Positions 46,678 to 54,667 are shown, numbered from the stretch's first letter. The stretch is 64,000 nucleotides of DNA from Paenibacillus silviterrae (GCF_030167925.1 NZ_JASKUT010000001.1:558001-622000), one strand, 5' to 3'. Notes: generated by a model not told the origin, from the letters alone. Numbers and translations are program-made.

Positions 46678-46696
46678 TTGATTAATCACTAATCAA
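46678..46696. promoter_or_regulatory. Palindromic operator upstream of TetR gene
   Basis: TTGATTA-ATCAC-TAATCAA, perfect 7-bp arms, 15 bp before the TTG start of the TetR gene. Position and form fit autorepression. A related TTGAT/ATCAA palindrome lies before the membrane protein gene at 47541. Confidence 0.65.
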
Positions 46697-46711
46697 AATG
46701 GGGGTGCTTCT

Positions 46712-47263
46712 TTGGTTAAGAAAACCGCAAAAGCTTCGGACAGTTCGTCCGGTAACCGGAGGGAGGAGATCCTTGAGGCTGCCGTGCAGGTATTTTCCGA
46801 GAGCGGGTACTACAAAACGACCACCGCACATATTGCAGAGCTTGCGGGGATTTCACAGCCTTACATTTTTAAGTTTTTTAAAAATAAGGAGGAGCTTTTC
46901 ATCGCGGCGCTGGAGCGCGCATTTGATCGGATCCTGCGCTCCTTTGCTCTGGCCGAGGCTCCTCCGGAGCGTTTGATTCCCAGGCTGATCGAGGTATACG
47001 AAGGCTTAATGGATACCCATCGCAATGAGATCATTATGCAGATGCAGGCGATGGTGATTCCTGAGGAGGCGATCCGTCAGCTTGTGCGGGAGAAGCTGTG
47101 GGCCATTCGTACAGCGGTGTATGAACGGGTGGTGGCTGCAAAGCTTTCCGATCCTGATCATGTTGTCAGTGTATTTATGTCCAACGGGATGCTCTGTAAC
47201 GTAGCCGCCGTACTCCAGATGCCCGAATTAAAGCCGGCCTTTACGTTGAAGGGTACGAAATAG
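46712..47263 (+). CDS. TetR-family regulator
   Basis: 183 aa from TTG 46712 (GGGGG upstream). The N-terminal HTH is clear: RREEILEAAVQVFSESGYYK, TTAHIAELAGISQPYIFKFF. The C-terminal helical ligand domain is not classifiable. Flanked by a 19-bp palindrome before its start and a 22-bp palindrome before the downstream membrane protein gene, which it probably represses. Confidence 0.9.
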   Translation: MVKKTAKASDSSSGNRREEILEAAVQVFSESGYYKTTTAHIAELAGISQPYIFKFFKNKEELFIAALERAFDRILRSFALAEAPPERLIPRLIEVYEGLMDTHRNEIIMQMQAMVIPEEAIRQLVREKLWAIRTAVYERVVAAKLSDPDHVVSVFMSNGMLCNVAAVLQMPELKPAFTLKGTK

Positions 47264-47540
47264 CGGCTCTTTAAGGGGGATGTGTTGTATCTCCATACGT
47301 AAATCTGCAAAAGAGCACAAATCTACGTTCCAAACTTAGGCTCAGAACGTGATTTGTGCTAAGACGCATCTTTCAGAGCGCTTTATGGCTGAAAACGGAC
47401 GATGTGAGCCCGGATTGCTGCCTATTCGCAGAAATCTCAATATTATCGATGAGAGTAACAGGCGAAAGTTGCACTTTTGCAGAAATGCTTACTCGCTGAG
47501 AGATACGACTTATGCACCTGCCCCGTCAAGGGTCTTTATA
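47264..47540. other. Intergenic region with a degenerate interspersed repeat
   Basis: No gene supported (one 66-codon frame lacks a ribosome site). It contains GTTGCACTTTTGCAGAAATG around 47468-47487 followed by CTTACTCGC, closely resembling both arms of the ~112-bp repeats at 60.5-61.3 kb, so probably a scattered member of the same family. Confidence 0.45.
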
Positions 47541-47562
47541 TATTATTGATCAATCAATAATA
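47541..47562. promoter_or_regulatory. Palindromic operator before membrane protein gene
   Basis: TATTATTGA-TCAA-TCAATAATA, perfect 9-bp arms, 25 bp before the probable start at 47588. Shares TTGAT/ATCAA elements with the palindrome at 46678, so the TetR regulator is the likely binder. Confidence 0.55.
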
Positions 47563-47587
47563 ATCCAAACTAATTATGAAGGGATTG

Positions 47588-48181
47588 ATGCACTTGAAAC
47601 CATTACAAGAACAAGATTCATCAGCGTTAATCAATTTGACACGTTCCTTATTGCTGGGCTTGCCCTTGGCAGGAGCCTTGTTAGGCTATGTGGCTATGAA
47701 AGCAAGGGACGGCCGCATGCCGGTTACCGATTGGATGGATCCGATGCTGGCAGGACTTACCTTATTCAGCATGCTCATGGTTGAGCTGGTTGTGATCGTC
47801 TTATGGCAGCGGTTAGGAGAAGGCTTAGGGAAGCGATGGATCGCAAGGGGACTTATCATCAGCCAATGGGCTTATACGTTAGGGGAAATTGTATCCAATA
47901 CCATTACGATAGGGGAGCCTCCCGAGGATATCGGTTCACTTTTTGAAATCGCTGCGGGCTCCCTGTTTGTCTTCCTTGTCATCGGTCTTGTTGTTATATT
48001 CTACCGTCAAACTCACATGAAGCCGGCAAGAGGGGGGTTCCGCCTCCTCGTTCTGGCGACCATTGCCTTCGTAGGGATGGGCTGGTGGTTCGCACACCCT
48101 ATCGACCAAAGCAAACCGGGAGCGCCGGATTATATCGAGGGTAACGGCGTGTATAATTGGTTTCATCGTTACCTAAAATAA
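47588..48181 (+). CDS. Four-helix membrane protein, unknown function
   Basis: 197 aa if starting at ATG 47588 (GAAGGG just upstream); ATG 47576 is an alternative without a ribosome site. Four hydrophobic helices: LLLGLPLAGALLGYVA, GLTLFSMLMVELVVIVLW, a segment near FEIAAGSLFVFLVIGLVVIF, and LLVLATIAFVGMGWWFA. No known family recognised. Likely controlled by the preceding TetR regulator. Confidence 0.75.
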   Translation: MHLKPLQEQDSSALINLTRSLLLGLPLAGALLGYVAMKARDGRMPVTDWMDPMLAGLTLFSMLMVELVVIVLWQRLGEGLGKRWIARGLIISQWAYTLGEIVSNTITIGEPPEDIGSLFEIAAGSLFVFLVIGLVVIFYRQTHMKPARGGFRLLVLATIAFVGMGWWFAHPIDQSKPGAPDYIEGNGVYNWFHRYLK

Positions 48182-48250
48182 CCAGGACGAGAACCCGCCG
48201 GGAACCGAGGAAACGCCAGCGGCCCGGCCGGGATCAGTCGGAGAAGCCTG

Positions 48251-48859
48251 TTACAGCTCCGCCGGCAGATGGTATCGATACATTTCTATGCAATCCGTGT
48301 TGGTCCGAAGCGCATGCATGGTTTTGGCGTTGGGCTTGCTATAGATCGTAGGATAATCCACCTCGTTATAGTGGGTGCGGACCGGAAAAGCCAATTGCTC
48401 GGCATGAATCGAAAATTGTGAGTTGATCCCTTCCTTGTTGCCGCGGGCGTCCAGCCGAATCCAGCGCTTCTCCGAAGCTAAATAAACGGCGTTCAATGCA
48501 TGAATGCAATAACCGGTATCCGGCGTATCTCCGATAGTTAGCTTCTGGTAGCAAAAGCCGGTCGGAATGCCCTGAAGTCGAAGCAGGGCGGCGAGCAGAT
48601 TTGATTTGGCATAGCATATCCCCTCGCGGTGCTGCAGTACTTCGGACGCTTTTCGCGTAATGCGCCTGCTCTGTATATCCCAAGAGTGGTCAATGTCGTC
48701 CCTTACGAACTCAAAAATGCTTTGGATGACGTCGAGCTCATCTGTTCGACCCTGAACCAGCTGGGGCAGCAGTCCCTTGATGTCCGCATGCTGCCAATCA
48801 AGCTCTTCCGTTTCCGCTAGGTAGTCCTGTACGTTGTTCGATTCACAAATCAGCTTCAT
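48251..48859 (-). CDS. Transglutaminase-like cysteine protease-fold protein
   Basis: 202 aa from ATG 48859 (GAGGTG eight bases upstream). Transglutaminase-core triad: Cys in REGICYAKSNLLAALLR, His in GYCIHALNAVYL and Asp in RWIRLDARGN. No signal peptide, so cytoplasmic. Members act as peptidases, amidases or transglutaminases; substrate unknown. Divergent from the first agmatinase gene, sharing a regulatory region rich in TATGTTA-type palindromes, which hints at joint control. Confidence 0.85.
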   Translation of the reverse strand: MKLICESNNVQDYLAETEELDWQHADIKGLLPQLVQGRTDELDVIQSIFEFVRDDIDHSWDIQSRRITRKASEVLQHREGICYAKSNLLAALLRLQGIPTGFCYQKLTIGDTPDTGYCIHALNAVYLASEKRWIRLDARGNKEGINSQFSIHAEQLAFPVRTHYNEVDYPTIYSKPNAKTMHALRTNTDCIEMYRYHLPAEL

Positions 48860-48886
48860 GGGTGTGCACCTCACTTGTGTATAGTT

Positions 48887-48907
48887 TATGTAATATAATA
48901 TAACATA
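48887..48907. promoter_or_regulatory. TATGT...ACATA palindrome, possible operator
   Basis: Near-perfect 21-bp palindrome (TATGT at 48887, ACATA at 48903, AT-only centre) between the divergent transglutaminase-like and agmatinase genes. Resembles the palindrome at 50763 before the ANTAR gene. Confidence 0.45.
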
Positions 48908-48921
48908 TATCACAAAGAGTA

Positions 48922-48950
48922 TTGATAATTCCAAATTCTTATGTTATATT
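48922..48950 (+). promoter_or_regulatory. Sigma-A promoter of first agmatinase gene
   Basis: TTGATA (48922-48927), 17-base spacer, TATATT (48945-48950) with a TG one base before the -10. Transcription would start near 48957, about 135 bases before the coding start, leaving room for the leader RNA. Confidence 0.7.
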
Positions 48951-48988
48951 AAATCACGTATTAATAACGTAATTGAATCATTCGGGTT

Positions 48989-49060
48989 TGTCAACGGTGA
49001 CATGACTCGAGTCGGCAATGGGGCCGCCTTCTTATCGCATAAGAGGGTGGCCATTTTTTA
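48989..49060 (+). promoter_or_regulatory. ANTAR-type attenuator leader of first agmatinase gene
   Basis: Two small hairpins precede a terminator. P1: TGTC-AACGGT-GACA (48989-49002). P2: CGGC-AATGGG-GCCG (49013-49026). Both are hexaloops with A at position 1 and G at position 4, the known recognition pattern of ANTAR antiterminators. The terminator is a 14-bp stem (49022-49035 with 49039-49052) followed by ATTTTTTA; its left arm uses bases 49022-49026 of P2, so P2 and terminator exclude each other. The ANTAR protein encoded at 50139-50723 is the obvious partner. Confidence 0.8.
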
Positions 49061-49092
49061 TCTTCAGCCAAATTGCGAAGGAGCTGTTGTTC

Positions 49093-50076
49093 ATGTACCG
49101 TCCGTTATTCGAAAAGGGAACGCCTGGCTTTGCCGGGATCCGCACCTTTATGCATCTGCCGCATGTTCAAGAACTTGACCAGGTTGATTATGCCGTTATC
49201 GGCAATCCGTTCGATACGGGAGCGAGCTATGCGGTAGGGACGCGGTTCGGCCCTTCCGCGATTCGCGAAATGTCTCAGCGCATCCGCCCGACCAACCCGG
49301 CCCAAGGAATTGATATCAGCGAATATTTATCCGGTATTGACTACGGCGATTTGACGGTGTTTCCCGGGTATATCGAACAAACTTACGAAATTATTCAAGA
49401 ACAGCTAAAGCCGATTTATGATAAGGGGATTGTGCCGATCATTCTAGGGGGAGATCATTCCATCTCTTACCCTCATGTGAAGGCGGCGGCGGAAAAGTAC
49501 GGCCCCATCAGTCTTGTCCATTTTGATTCCCATTCGGATGCATGGAAGCATATCGACGAGAAAAGGAAGTTCGGTCACGGCAGCATGTTCTGGCACGGAG
49601 CCAAGGAAGGCTGGATCGATACCGGCAGCTCGATCCAAATGGGGATGAGAGGAACCTCCAGCTTGACGCATTACGATGAGACTAGAGAGCTCGGGTTTGA
49701 GCTTCTGACAACGGATGACGTGAAAAAGCTGAGCGCAGATGAGCTGTGCAGCCGAATCAAGGAAAGGGTAGGCGACAAGCCGGTTTTTCTGACGTTTGAC
49801 ATTGACTTTCTTGATCCTGTGTTCGCTCCCGGAACGGGGACTCCGGAGGTAGGCGGCTTTACCACCTACGAAGCGCTGCAGATGATCCGGGGGCTTGCCG
49901 GGATTCGTCTGATAGGCTGCGATCTTGTCGAGGTTTTGCCAGACCGCGATCCGACGAAGGTGACTGCGCTGAATGCCGCTTATCTCGCTTTTGAATTCAT
50001 CACACTGCTCGCATTGTATCGCCGCAGTGAACTGGAGGCCGGAGGTATAAAACAATCAGCCGCGGCCCAAGAATAA
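49093..50076 (+). CDS. Agmatinase/ureohydrolase-family protein, copy 1
   Basis: 327 aa from ATG 49093 (AAGGAG upstream). Metal-binding motifs of the arginase family are intact: GGDHSISYP, HFDSHSDA and DIDFLDPVFAPGTGTPEVGG. It should hydrolyse a guanidino compound to urea plus an amine; agmatine is the usual guess, but guanidinobutyrate, guanidinopropionate and free guanidine hydrolases belong to the same family and cannot be told apart here. A paralogue lies at 51036. Expression is probably controlled by antitermination in the leader. Confidence 0.88.
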   Translation: MYRPLFEKGTPGFAGIRTFMHLPHVQELDQVDYAVIGNPFDTGASYAVGTRFGPSAIREMSQRIRPTNPAQGIDISEYLSGIDYGDLTVFPGYIEQTYEIIQEQLKPIYDKGIVPIILGGDHSISYPHVKAAAEKYGPISLVHFDSHSDAWKHIDEKRKFGHGSMFWHGAKEGWIDTGSSIQMGMRGTSSLTHYDETRELGFELLTTDDVKKLSADELCSRIKERVGDKPVFLTFDIDFLDPVFAPGTGTPEVGGFTTYEALQMIRGLAGIRLIGCDLVEVLPDRDPTKVTALNAAYLAFEFITLLALYRRSELEAGGIKQSAAAQE

Positions 50077-50090
50077 ATCGCAGCAAGGAG

Positions 50091-50131
50091 AAGCACCCGC
50101 TTTCCGGTTTAACGGAAGGCGGGTGCTTTAA
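50091..50131. terminator. Bidirectional terminator between agmatinase 1 and ANTAR gene
   Basis: 16-bp stem with one G-U pair (50091-50106 with 50113-50128), loop GTTTAA, followed by TTAATTATA; between convergent genes. Confidence 0.88.
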
Positions 50132-50138
50132 TTATAGC

Positions 50139-50723
50139 TTATATTTTTCTTTGCCTAGCATCGTGCTCGGGTTTCGTGCTTAATCGGCTGGTTGTGATCA
50201 CGGCATCGGCAATGTCAATGAGTTTTCTTCTTTCGCTCATGGCTTGGTTGCGCATCATCTCGTAAGCCTTAGCTTCGCTAATGTTATTGGAGTTGCTGAT
50301 GATGGCTTTTGCTTGATCTATGCGCTTGCGCTCCTCGAATTTGCTGGAAAGGAAGGTGTACTCCCGCTCAAGGTAAATGCGATGCTCATAATTTTTGAGG
50401 CCTACGAGAAGCGACCACTGCAATTCGATTTGATTCATTCCGCAGAACAGCATCCCGTCAATCTTCTGGTACGGCGCAGTGGTGACAGGCTTTTGCTCCT
50501 CACACCACCAAAAGACGGGAAGCGCGAAATGCTGGTTCGCCTCCTGCAGCCACTTCTTGAGCCGGCAGGCGGGAACATCGAGGACGATCAGCTCGAATCG
50601 GACGGGGCCGAGGGTGCTCAGCAATTCAGCTGGAATGGATTTGACCCTGTGACCCAATTCCTTTAATTGTTGCCCCACGTTGCACTTGGTTGTCGGGATA
50701 TCATGAATATGCAGGATCTTCAT
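50139..50723 (-). CDS. AmiR-like ANTAR-domain antiterminator
   Basis: 194 aa from ATG 50723 (GAGGTG nine bases upstream). Residues ~1-120 form a degenerate receiver lacking the usual N-terminal acidic pair, as in AmiR, followed by a coiled coil and a C-terminal ANTAR RNA-binding domain (KFEERKRIDQAKAIISNSNN, ISEAKAYEMMRNQAMSERRK). Length is close to AmiR (about 196 aa). ANTAR proteins bind paired hexaloop hairpins and prevent terminator formation; both flanking agmatinase genes have such leaders. No sensor kinase is nearby, so the inducing signal may act through direct binding or an unlinked partner. Confidence 0.9.
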   Translation of the reverse strand: MKILHIHDIPTTKCNVGQQLKELGHRVKSIPAELLSTLGPVRFELIVLDVPACRLKKWLQEANQHFALPVFWWCEEQKPVTTAPYQKIDGMLFCGMNQIELQWSLLVGLKNYEHRIYLEREYTFLSSKFEERKRIDQAKAIISNSNNISEAKAYEMMRNQAMSERRKLIDIADAVITTSRLSTKPEHDARQRKI

Positions 50724-50762
50724 AATCATCATCACCTCAAGGATGGAATGTAGAACGGGGAT

Positions 50763-50787
50763 TATATGTTAGTTAATATAACATATA
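50763..50787. promoter_or_regulatory. TATATGTTA...TAACATATA palindrome
   Basis: Perfect 9-bp arms with a 7-base spacer, about 40 bp upstream of the ANTAR gene start. The same TATGTTA half-site appears at 48887-48907, near 48940, and again at about 50804-50812, suggesting one transcription factor acts at all these promoters. Confidence 0.5.
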
Positions 50788-50871
50788 CAACAGATAATTC
50801 AATATTATGTTAGATAAATGTCAACTAAAAGTCAAAATCACTTAATTTTCAGAAAATTAATGTAATATATA

Positions 50872-50900
50872 TTGACATAAACGTTGGAGTACACTAAACT
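50872..50900 (+). promoter_or_regulatory. Sigma-A promoter of second agmatinase/transporter operon
   Basis: Perfect -35 TTGACA (50872-50877), 17-base spacer, TAAACT (50895-50900). The leader to the coding start is about 130 bases and contains the attenuator. Together with it, this explains the gap between 50724 and 51035. Confidence 0.75.
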
Positions 50901-50950
50901 AATAATCAAACAACTGCAAATTTACAATCACGCTGAATGCGATGACTTGT

Positions 50951-51000
50951 ATAGGCAATGGGGCCGATTCTGAAAATCAGAACGGCCCCTGTTTGTTTTC
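50951..51000 (+). promoter_or_regulatory. ANTAR-type attenuator leader of second agmatinase operon
   Basis: GGC-AATGGG-GCC (50954-50965) repeats the exact hexaloop of the first leader. It overlaps the left arm of a strong terminator: GGGGCCG...TTCTGA paired with TCAGAA...CGGCCCC (50960-50989), followed by TGTTTGTTTTC. A first hairpin is less clear: CGC-TGAAT-GCG (50931-50941) lies at the right distance but lacks the A1/G4 hexaloop. Confidence 0.72.
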
Positions 51001-51035
51001 TAGAGACAAAAAAATGGGATGGAGTGTGAGTGGTT

Positions 51036-52022
51036 ATGTATCGTCCGCAAATTGAAATGGGTAAGCCGCTGTTTTCCGGAATTCATACGTTTATGCATCT
51101 TCCTCATGTGCAAACAGTAGAGAATGTGGATTTTGCCGTCATTGGCGTTCCCTTCGATACGGGAGTCAGCTATGCCGTAGGCGCAAGGTTCGGTCCGTCA
51201 GCCATACGGACCATGTCCCAGAGAATTCGTCCGATTTCGCCGGTTCACAATATCGACATCTCTGAATATTTATCCGGAATCGATTATGGAGATCTTCGGG
51301 TGCACCCGGGATATATCGAGCAATCTTATGAAGTCATTGAAGAACAACTGACGCCGATATTTGAAGCGGGGATCGTACCGATCCTGCTGGGAGGGGACCA
51401 TTCGATTTCTCTACCGCATCTGAGAGCTGCTGCGAAGAAGCATGGACCGGTTTGTCTGGTGCACTTTGACTCCCACTCCGATACAGGCCGATCGAAATTC
51501 CCGGAACGCATGTGGTCGCACGGTGCCGTTTTCAGCTATGCGGTGGATGAAGGGTTAATCGATGCCGAGCATTCCATCCAAATGGGGATGAGAGGAAGCT
51601 CCTTCAAAGCGAACAATCTGGAGGATGCCAGAGCGATGGGCTTTGAAGTCCTAACTACGGATGACGTTAGGGAACTGACTATACCGGAGCTGTGCGACAA
51701 GGTGAAGCAGAAGGTCGGCGACCGCCCTGTATTCCTGACCTTCGATATTGATTTCCTTGATCCGGTTTTTGCACCGGGAACGGGGACTCCGGAGGTCGGC
51801 GGCTTCAATACCTACGAGGCTCAGAAAATGCTCCGCGGCTTGGCCGGCTTGAATTTTATCGGCTTCGACCTGGTCGAGGTGCTTCCTGATCGCGATACGA
51901 ATCAGATTACTGCCCTGAATGCTGCGAACATCGCCTTCGAATTCGTATGCCTGCTGGCTGTGAGACGGCGTCTTGAGCAAGCGGCGGCAGAAGACGCCGA
52001 ATCCGCAATGCCGGCTCTATAA
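51036..52022 (+). CDS. Agmatinase/ureohydrolase-family protein, copy 2
   Basis: 328 aa; ATG 51036 aligns with the MYRP start of copy 1, although GTG 51030 is closer to the GGAGTG site. Motifs GGDHSISLP, HFDSHSDT and DIDFLDPVFAPGTGTPEVGG are intact. Strongly similar to copy 1 throughout, with the main differences around the active-site lid (HSDTGRSKFPERMWSHGAVF against HSDAWKHIDEKRKFGHGSMF), which may mean different guanidino substrates. First gene of an operon with a peptide-type ABC transporter 23 bp downstream. Confidence 0.88.
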   Translation: MYRPQIEMGKPLFSGIHTFMHLPHVQTVENVDFAVIGVPFDTGVSYAVGARFGPSAIRTMSQRIRPISPVHNIDISEYLSGIDYGDLRVHPGYIEQSYEVIEEQLTPIFEAGIVPILLGGDHSISLPHLRAAAKKHGPVCLVHFDSHSDTGRSKFPERMWSHGAVFSYAVDEGLIDAEHSIQMGMRGSSFKANNLEDARAMGFEVLTTDDVRELTIPELCDKVKQKVGDRPVFLTFDIDFLDPVFAPGTGTPEVGGFNTYEAQKMLRGLAGLNFIGFDLVEVLPDRDTNQITALNAANIAFEFVCLLAVRRRLEQAAAEDAESAMPAL

Positions 52023-52045
52023 ATCCAAAAAGGGGGAAACGTACT

Positions 52046-53680
52046 ATGAAATCACTTTATCGAAGCTTGGCGGTCAGCTCCATCGTATGTGCGCTCCTGG
52101 TGGCAGGGTGCAGCGCTTCGAAGAAATCGACAGAAGAGAACCAGGCCCAAGGCCAAGGCGCTGCCGGCCCTGCACAGCTCGCCATCGGGATTACGAATCC
52201 CCCGCTCATGTTCAATCCGATCGATTCCGACGGCAGCGGCTCCAGCGGAGCTGTGTTCACCTATCGCTACTTTTTCGACTCGCTTGTCAAAACGGTAGGT
52301 CCGCTCGACTTCCAAATGATGCTGGCGGAATCGTTCACCACCAAGGATAACCAAATCTTTAGCATCGCGATCCATCCGGAGGCGAAGTGGACGGACGGCA
52401 AGCCGGTTACGGCGCACGATATTGAATTTACCCTGAATCTGATCGCGAACCCGAAGACGATCACCACCCTTCGCAGCTCGATCTTCGCTCTGGATGGCTT
52501 GAATGAGAAAGGCATGCTGGCGGAGGGAGAAGGCAAAGTCAGCTCGGTCAAGGTGATCGACGACAAGCACCTGGAGATCAAAACGAAGAAGCCGGTGGAT
52601 CCCAACCTGATCTATGAAAGGTTCTCCGACATTCTCATTGTTCCCAAACACATATTGGAGAACGTCGCACCCGCTCAGCTGAACCAGAATCCGTTCTGGA
52701 GAAATCCGAATGTCACCTCCGGCGCTTATAAGTTTGTCAAGTACGAGAACAAGGCTTACGTCGAGCTCGAAGCGAACAAGGACTATTATCGGGGAGCCCC
52801 GAAGATCGAGAAGGTGTTTATCAAAATCATGCCGGCCGCCAATATTGTGGCACAGCTTCAGTCCGGCGAGCTCGACATGAATGCTGCCCAAGGCGTGGGC
52901 AATATTCCCGCAGCCGAGTGGAAGACCGTGAAGGCGATCCCGAACCTGACGACCAAGGAGGAGCCGACAAGGCGTTATAACTCCATCGAGATCAACACCG
53001 AGCGCTTTAAGGACAAAAAGGTGCGGCAAGCGCTGGCCTACGCCATTGATCGTCCGACGATCGTAAAGCAGCTGATGCCGGATGCCGGAGAGCTGCAGAA
53101 CGGTCCGTATTCGAACTCGCATCCTTACCATGACAAGAATGTCAAAGCGTATGACTATGATCCGGAGAAGGCGAAGCAACTGCTGAAGGAAGCGGGCTTC
53201 GACATGGGCAAGCCGATCGAATTGATCGTACCGACGGGCGATCGGACCCGAGAAATGGCCGGCAATATCATTCAGCAAAACTTCCAGGCGATCGGGCTTC
53301 AGGTGAAGCAGGTCAACTTCGACTTTCCGACGACGGTATCCAGGCTGGTGAAGGGTGATTTCGATCTTGCGCTCAGCAGCTTCGGAAGCATTATGGATCC
53401 GGACGGTCCCGCGAACGTGTACCGCTCTACAGCTGCATTGAACGATATGCGGTTCAAAAACGCCCGTGTTGATGAGCTGTTTAACCTGGGGATGAGTGAA
53501 ACCGACAAGGATAAACGCTTCGCCATTTATTCGGAGCTGCAGAATCTGATTCAGGAGGAAGTGCCGCTCATTACGGTATATTCGGAATTCAATCTCATTG
53601 CCTTAAACAAGAACGTCAGCGGCAAAGGCGGCGTGACGGACGGCATGCATTACGACGTCAATGCTTGGACGCGTAAGTAA
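52046..53680 (+). CDS. ABC transporter substrate-binding lipoprotein, family 5 (OppA/DppA-like)
   Basis: 544 aa with signal and lipobox LVAGC (Cys22). Family 5 features: FSIAIHPEAKWTDGKPVTAH, FTLNLIANP, VRQALAYAIDRPTIV. AAAGGGGGAAAC precedes ATG. Family 5 proteins bind peptides, nickel, opines and other amine-rich ligands. The preceding agmatinase suggests a guanidino or agmatine-like ligand, which is inferred from context only. Confidence 0.92.
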   Translation: MKSLYRSLAVSSIVCALLVAGCSASKKSTEENQAQGQGAAGPAQLAIGITNPPLMFNPIDSDGSGSSGAVFTYRYFFDSLVKTVGPLDFQMMLAESFTTKDNQIFSIAIHPEAKWTDGKPVTAHDIEFTLNLIANPKTITTLRSSIFALDGLNEKGMLAEGEGKVSSVKVIDDKHLEIKTKKPVDPNLIYERFSDILIVPKHILENVAPAQLNQNPFWRNPNVTSGAYKFVKYENKAYVELEANKDYYRGAPKIEKVFIKIMPAANIVAQLQSGELDMNAAQGVGNIPAAEWKTVKAIPNLTTKEEPTRRYNSIEINTERFKDKKVRQALAYAIDRPTIVKQLMPDAGELQNGPYSNSHPYHDKNVKAYDYDPEKAKQLLKEAGFDMGKPIELIVPTGDRTREMAGNIIQQNFQAIGLQVKQVNFDFPTTVSRLVKGDFDLALSSFGSIMDPDGPANVYRSTAALNDMRFKNARVDELFNLGMSETDKDKRFAIYSELQNLIQEEVPLITVYSEFNLIALNKNVSGKGGVTDGMHYDVNAWTRK

Positions 53681-53701
53681 CCATCATCAGGAGGTGAGCC
53701 G

Positions 53702-54667
53702 ATGAACGAGCTATTGGAGGTCCGCGGATTGCAAACGTCGTTTCGAACGGAGGACGGAGAAGTAACGTCGGTGGATGATGTCAGCTTCTCCTTGAAGCAA
53801 GGGGAGACGCTCGGCATTGTAGGCGAATCCGGCTGCGGCAAAAGCGTCACCTCCCTGTCCATCCTGCGCCTGCTTGGCCGTAACGGCTATATCAAGAGCG
53901 GCGCCATCGATTTTCAAGGTAAGGATCTAGCGGCCATGTCGGAGAAGGAGCTAATCAAGCTGCGGGGCAAGGATATCGCCATGATTTTTCAGGATCCGAT
54001 GTCCTCCCTGAATCCCGTGTATACGATCGGCAACCAGCTCACGGAAACGATCCGCCTCCACCTTCGCATGAGTGCCAAAGAAGCGTTCAGCCATGCCGTC
54101 GGCTTGCTGAAGGAGGTCGGCTTCCCTAGGGCGGAGGAGCTCATGAAGCAGTACCCGCATACGCTGTCCGGCGGGATGAAGCAGCGTGTCATGATCGCAA
54201 TGGCCTTGGCCTGCAATCCGAAGCTGCTCATTGCCGACGAACCGACAACGGCGCTGGATGTAACGATTCAAGCACAAATTCTGGAGCTGATGAAGAAAAT
54301 CAGAGGCACCCATCAGACGTCCATTATGCTGATCACGCATGACCTTGGCGTCGTGGCGGAAATGGCGGACCGGATCATCGTTATGTATGCCGGTCAGGTA
54401 GTGGAGGAAGCCGAGGTTCACGAGCTGTTCGACCGCCCGATGCACCCGTATACGGTAGGTCTGATGGGTTCCATCCCGCATGTGGAGCTGGAAGAGGAGG
54501 AGCTTCGGTCGATTCCGGGCTCCGTACCCTCCTTGCGCAGTATGCCGGCCGGGTGCCGGTATCAGACGAGATGCACCTTCGCGTCGGAGCGGTGTAAGGA
54601 GCCCCCGCCGCTTAGAGAGCATACCCAAGGGCATAAGGTTCGCTGTTGGTTTCCCGTAGTGGGGTAA
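53702..54667 (+). CDS. ABC transporter ATPase, OppD/DppD type
   Basis: 321 aa. Walker [10 protein letters not shown]-loop MIFQDPMSSLNP, signature LSGGMKQR, Walker B LLIADEPTTALD, H-loop ITHDLG. C-terminal oligopeptide-type extension with Cys residues (GCRYQTRCTFASERC), often iron-sulphur-binding in this family. AGGAGGTGAGCCG precedes ATG. Confidence 0.95.
   Translation: MNELLEVRGLQTSFRTEDGEVTSVDDVSFSLKQGETLGIVGESGCGKSVTSLSILRLLGRNGYIKSGAIDFQGKDLAAMSEKELIKLRGKDIAMIFQDPMSSLNPVYTIGNQLTETIRLHLRMSAKEAFSHAVGLLKEVGFPRAEELMKQYPHTLSGGMKQRVMIAMALACNPKLLIADEPTTALDVTIQAQILELMKKIRGTHQTSIMLITHDLGVVAEMADRIIVMYAGQVVEEAEVHELFDRPMHPYTVGLMGSIPHVELEEEELRSIPGSVPSLRSMPAGCRYQTRCTFASERCKEPPPLREHTQGHKVRCWFPVVG

Noticed and set aside
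47349..47549. 66-codon open frame between TetR and the membrane protein gene
   Set aside because: No ribosome site, no recognisable domain, and it overlaps the degenerate repeat.
48989..49002. Guanidine-II (mini-ykkC) riboswitch, because of an ACGG loop in TGTCAACGGTGACA
   Set aside because: No second ACGR hairpin was found, whereas hexaloop pairing with A1/G4, a second matching hairpin overlapping a terminator and a neighbouring ANTAR gene fit antitermination better.
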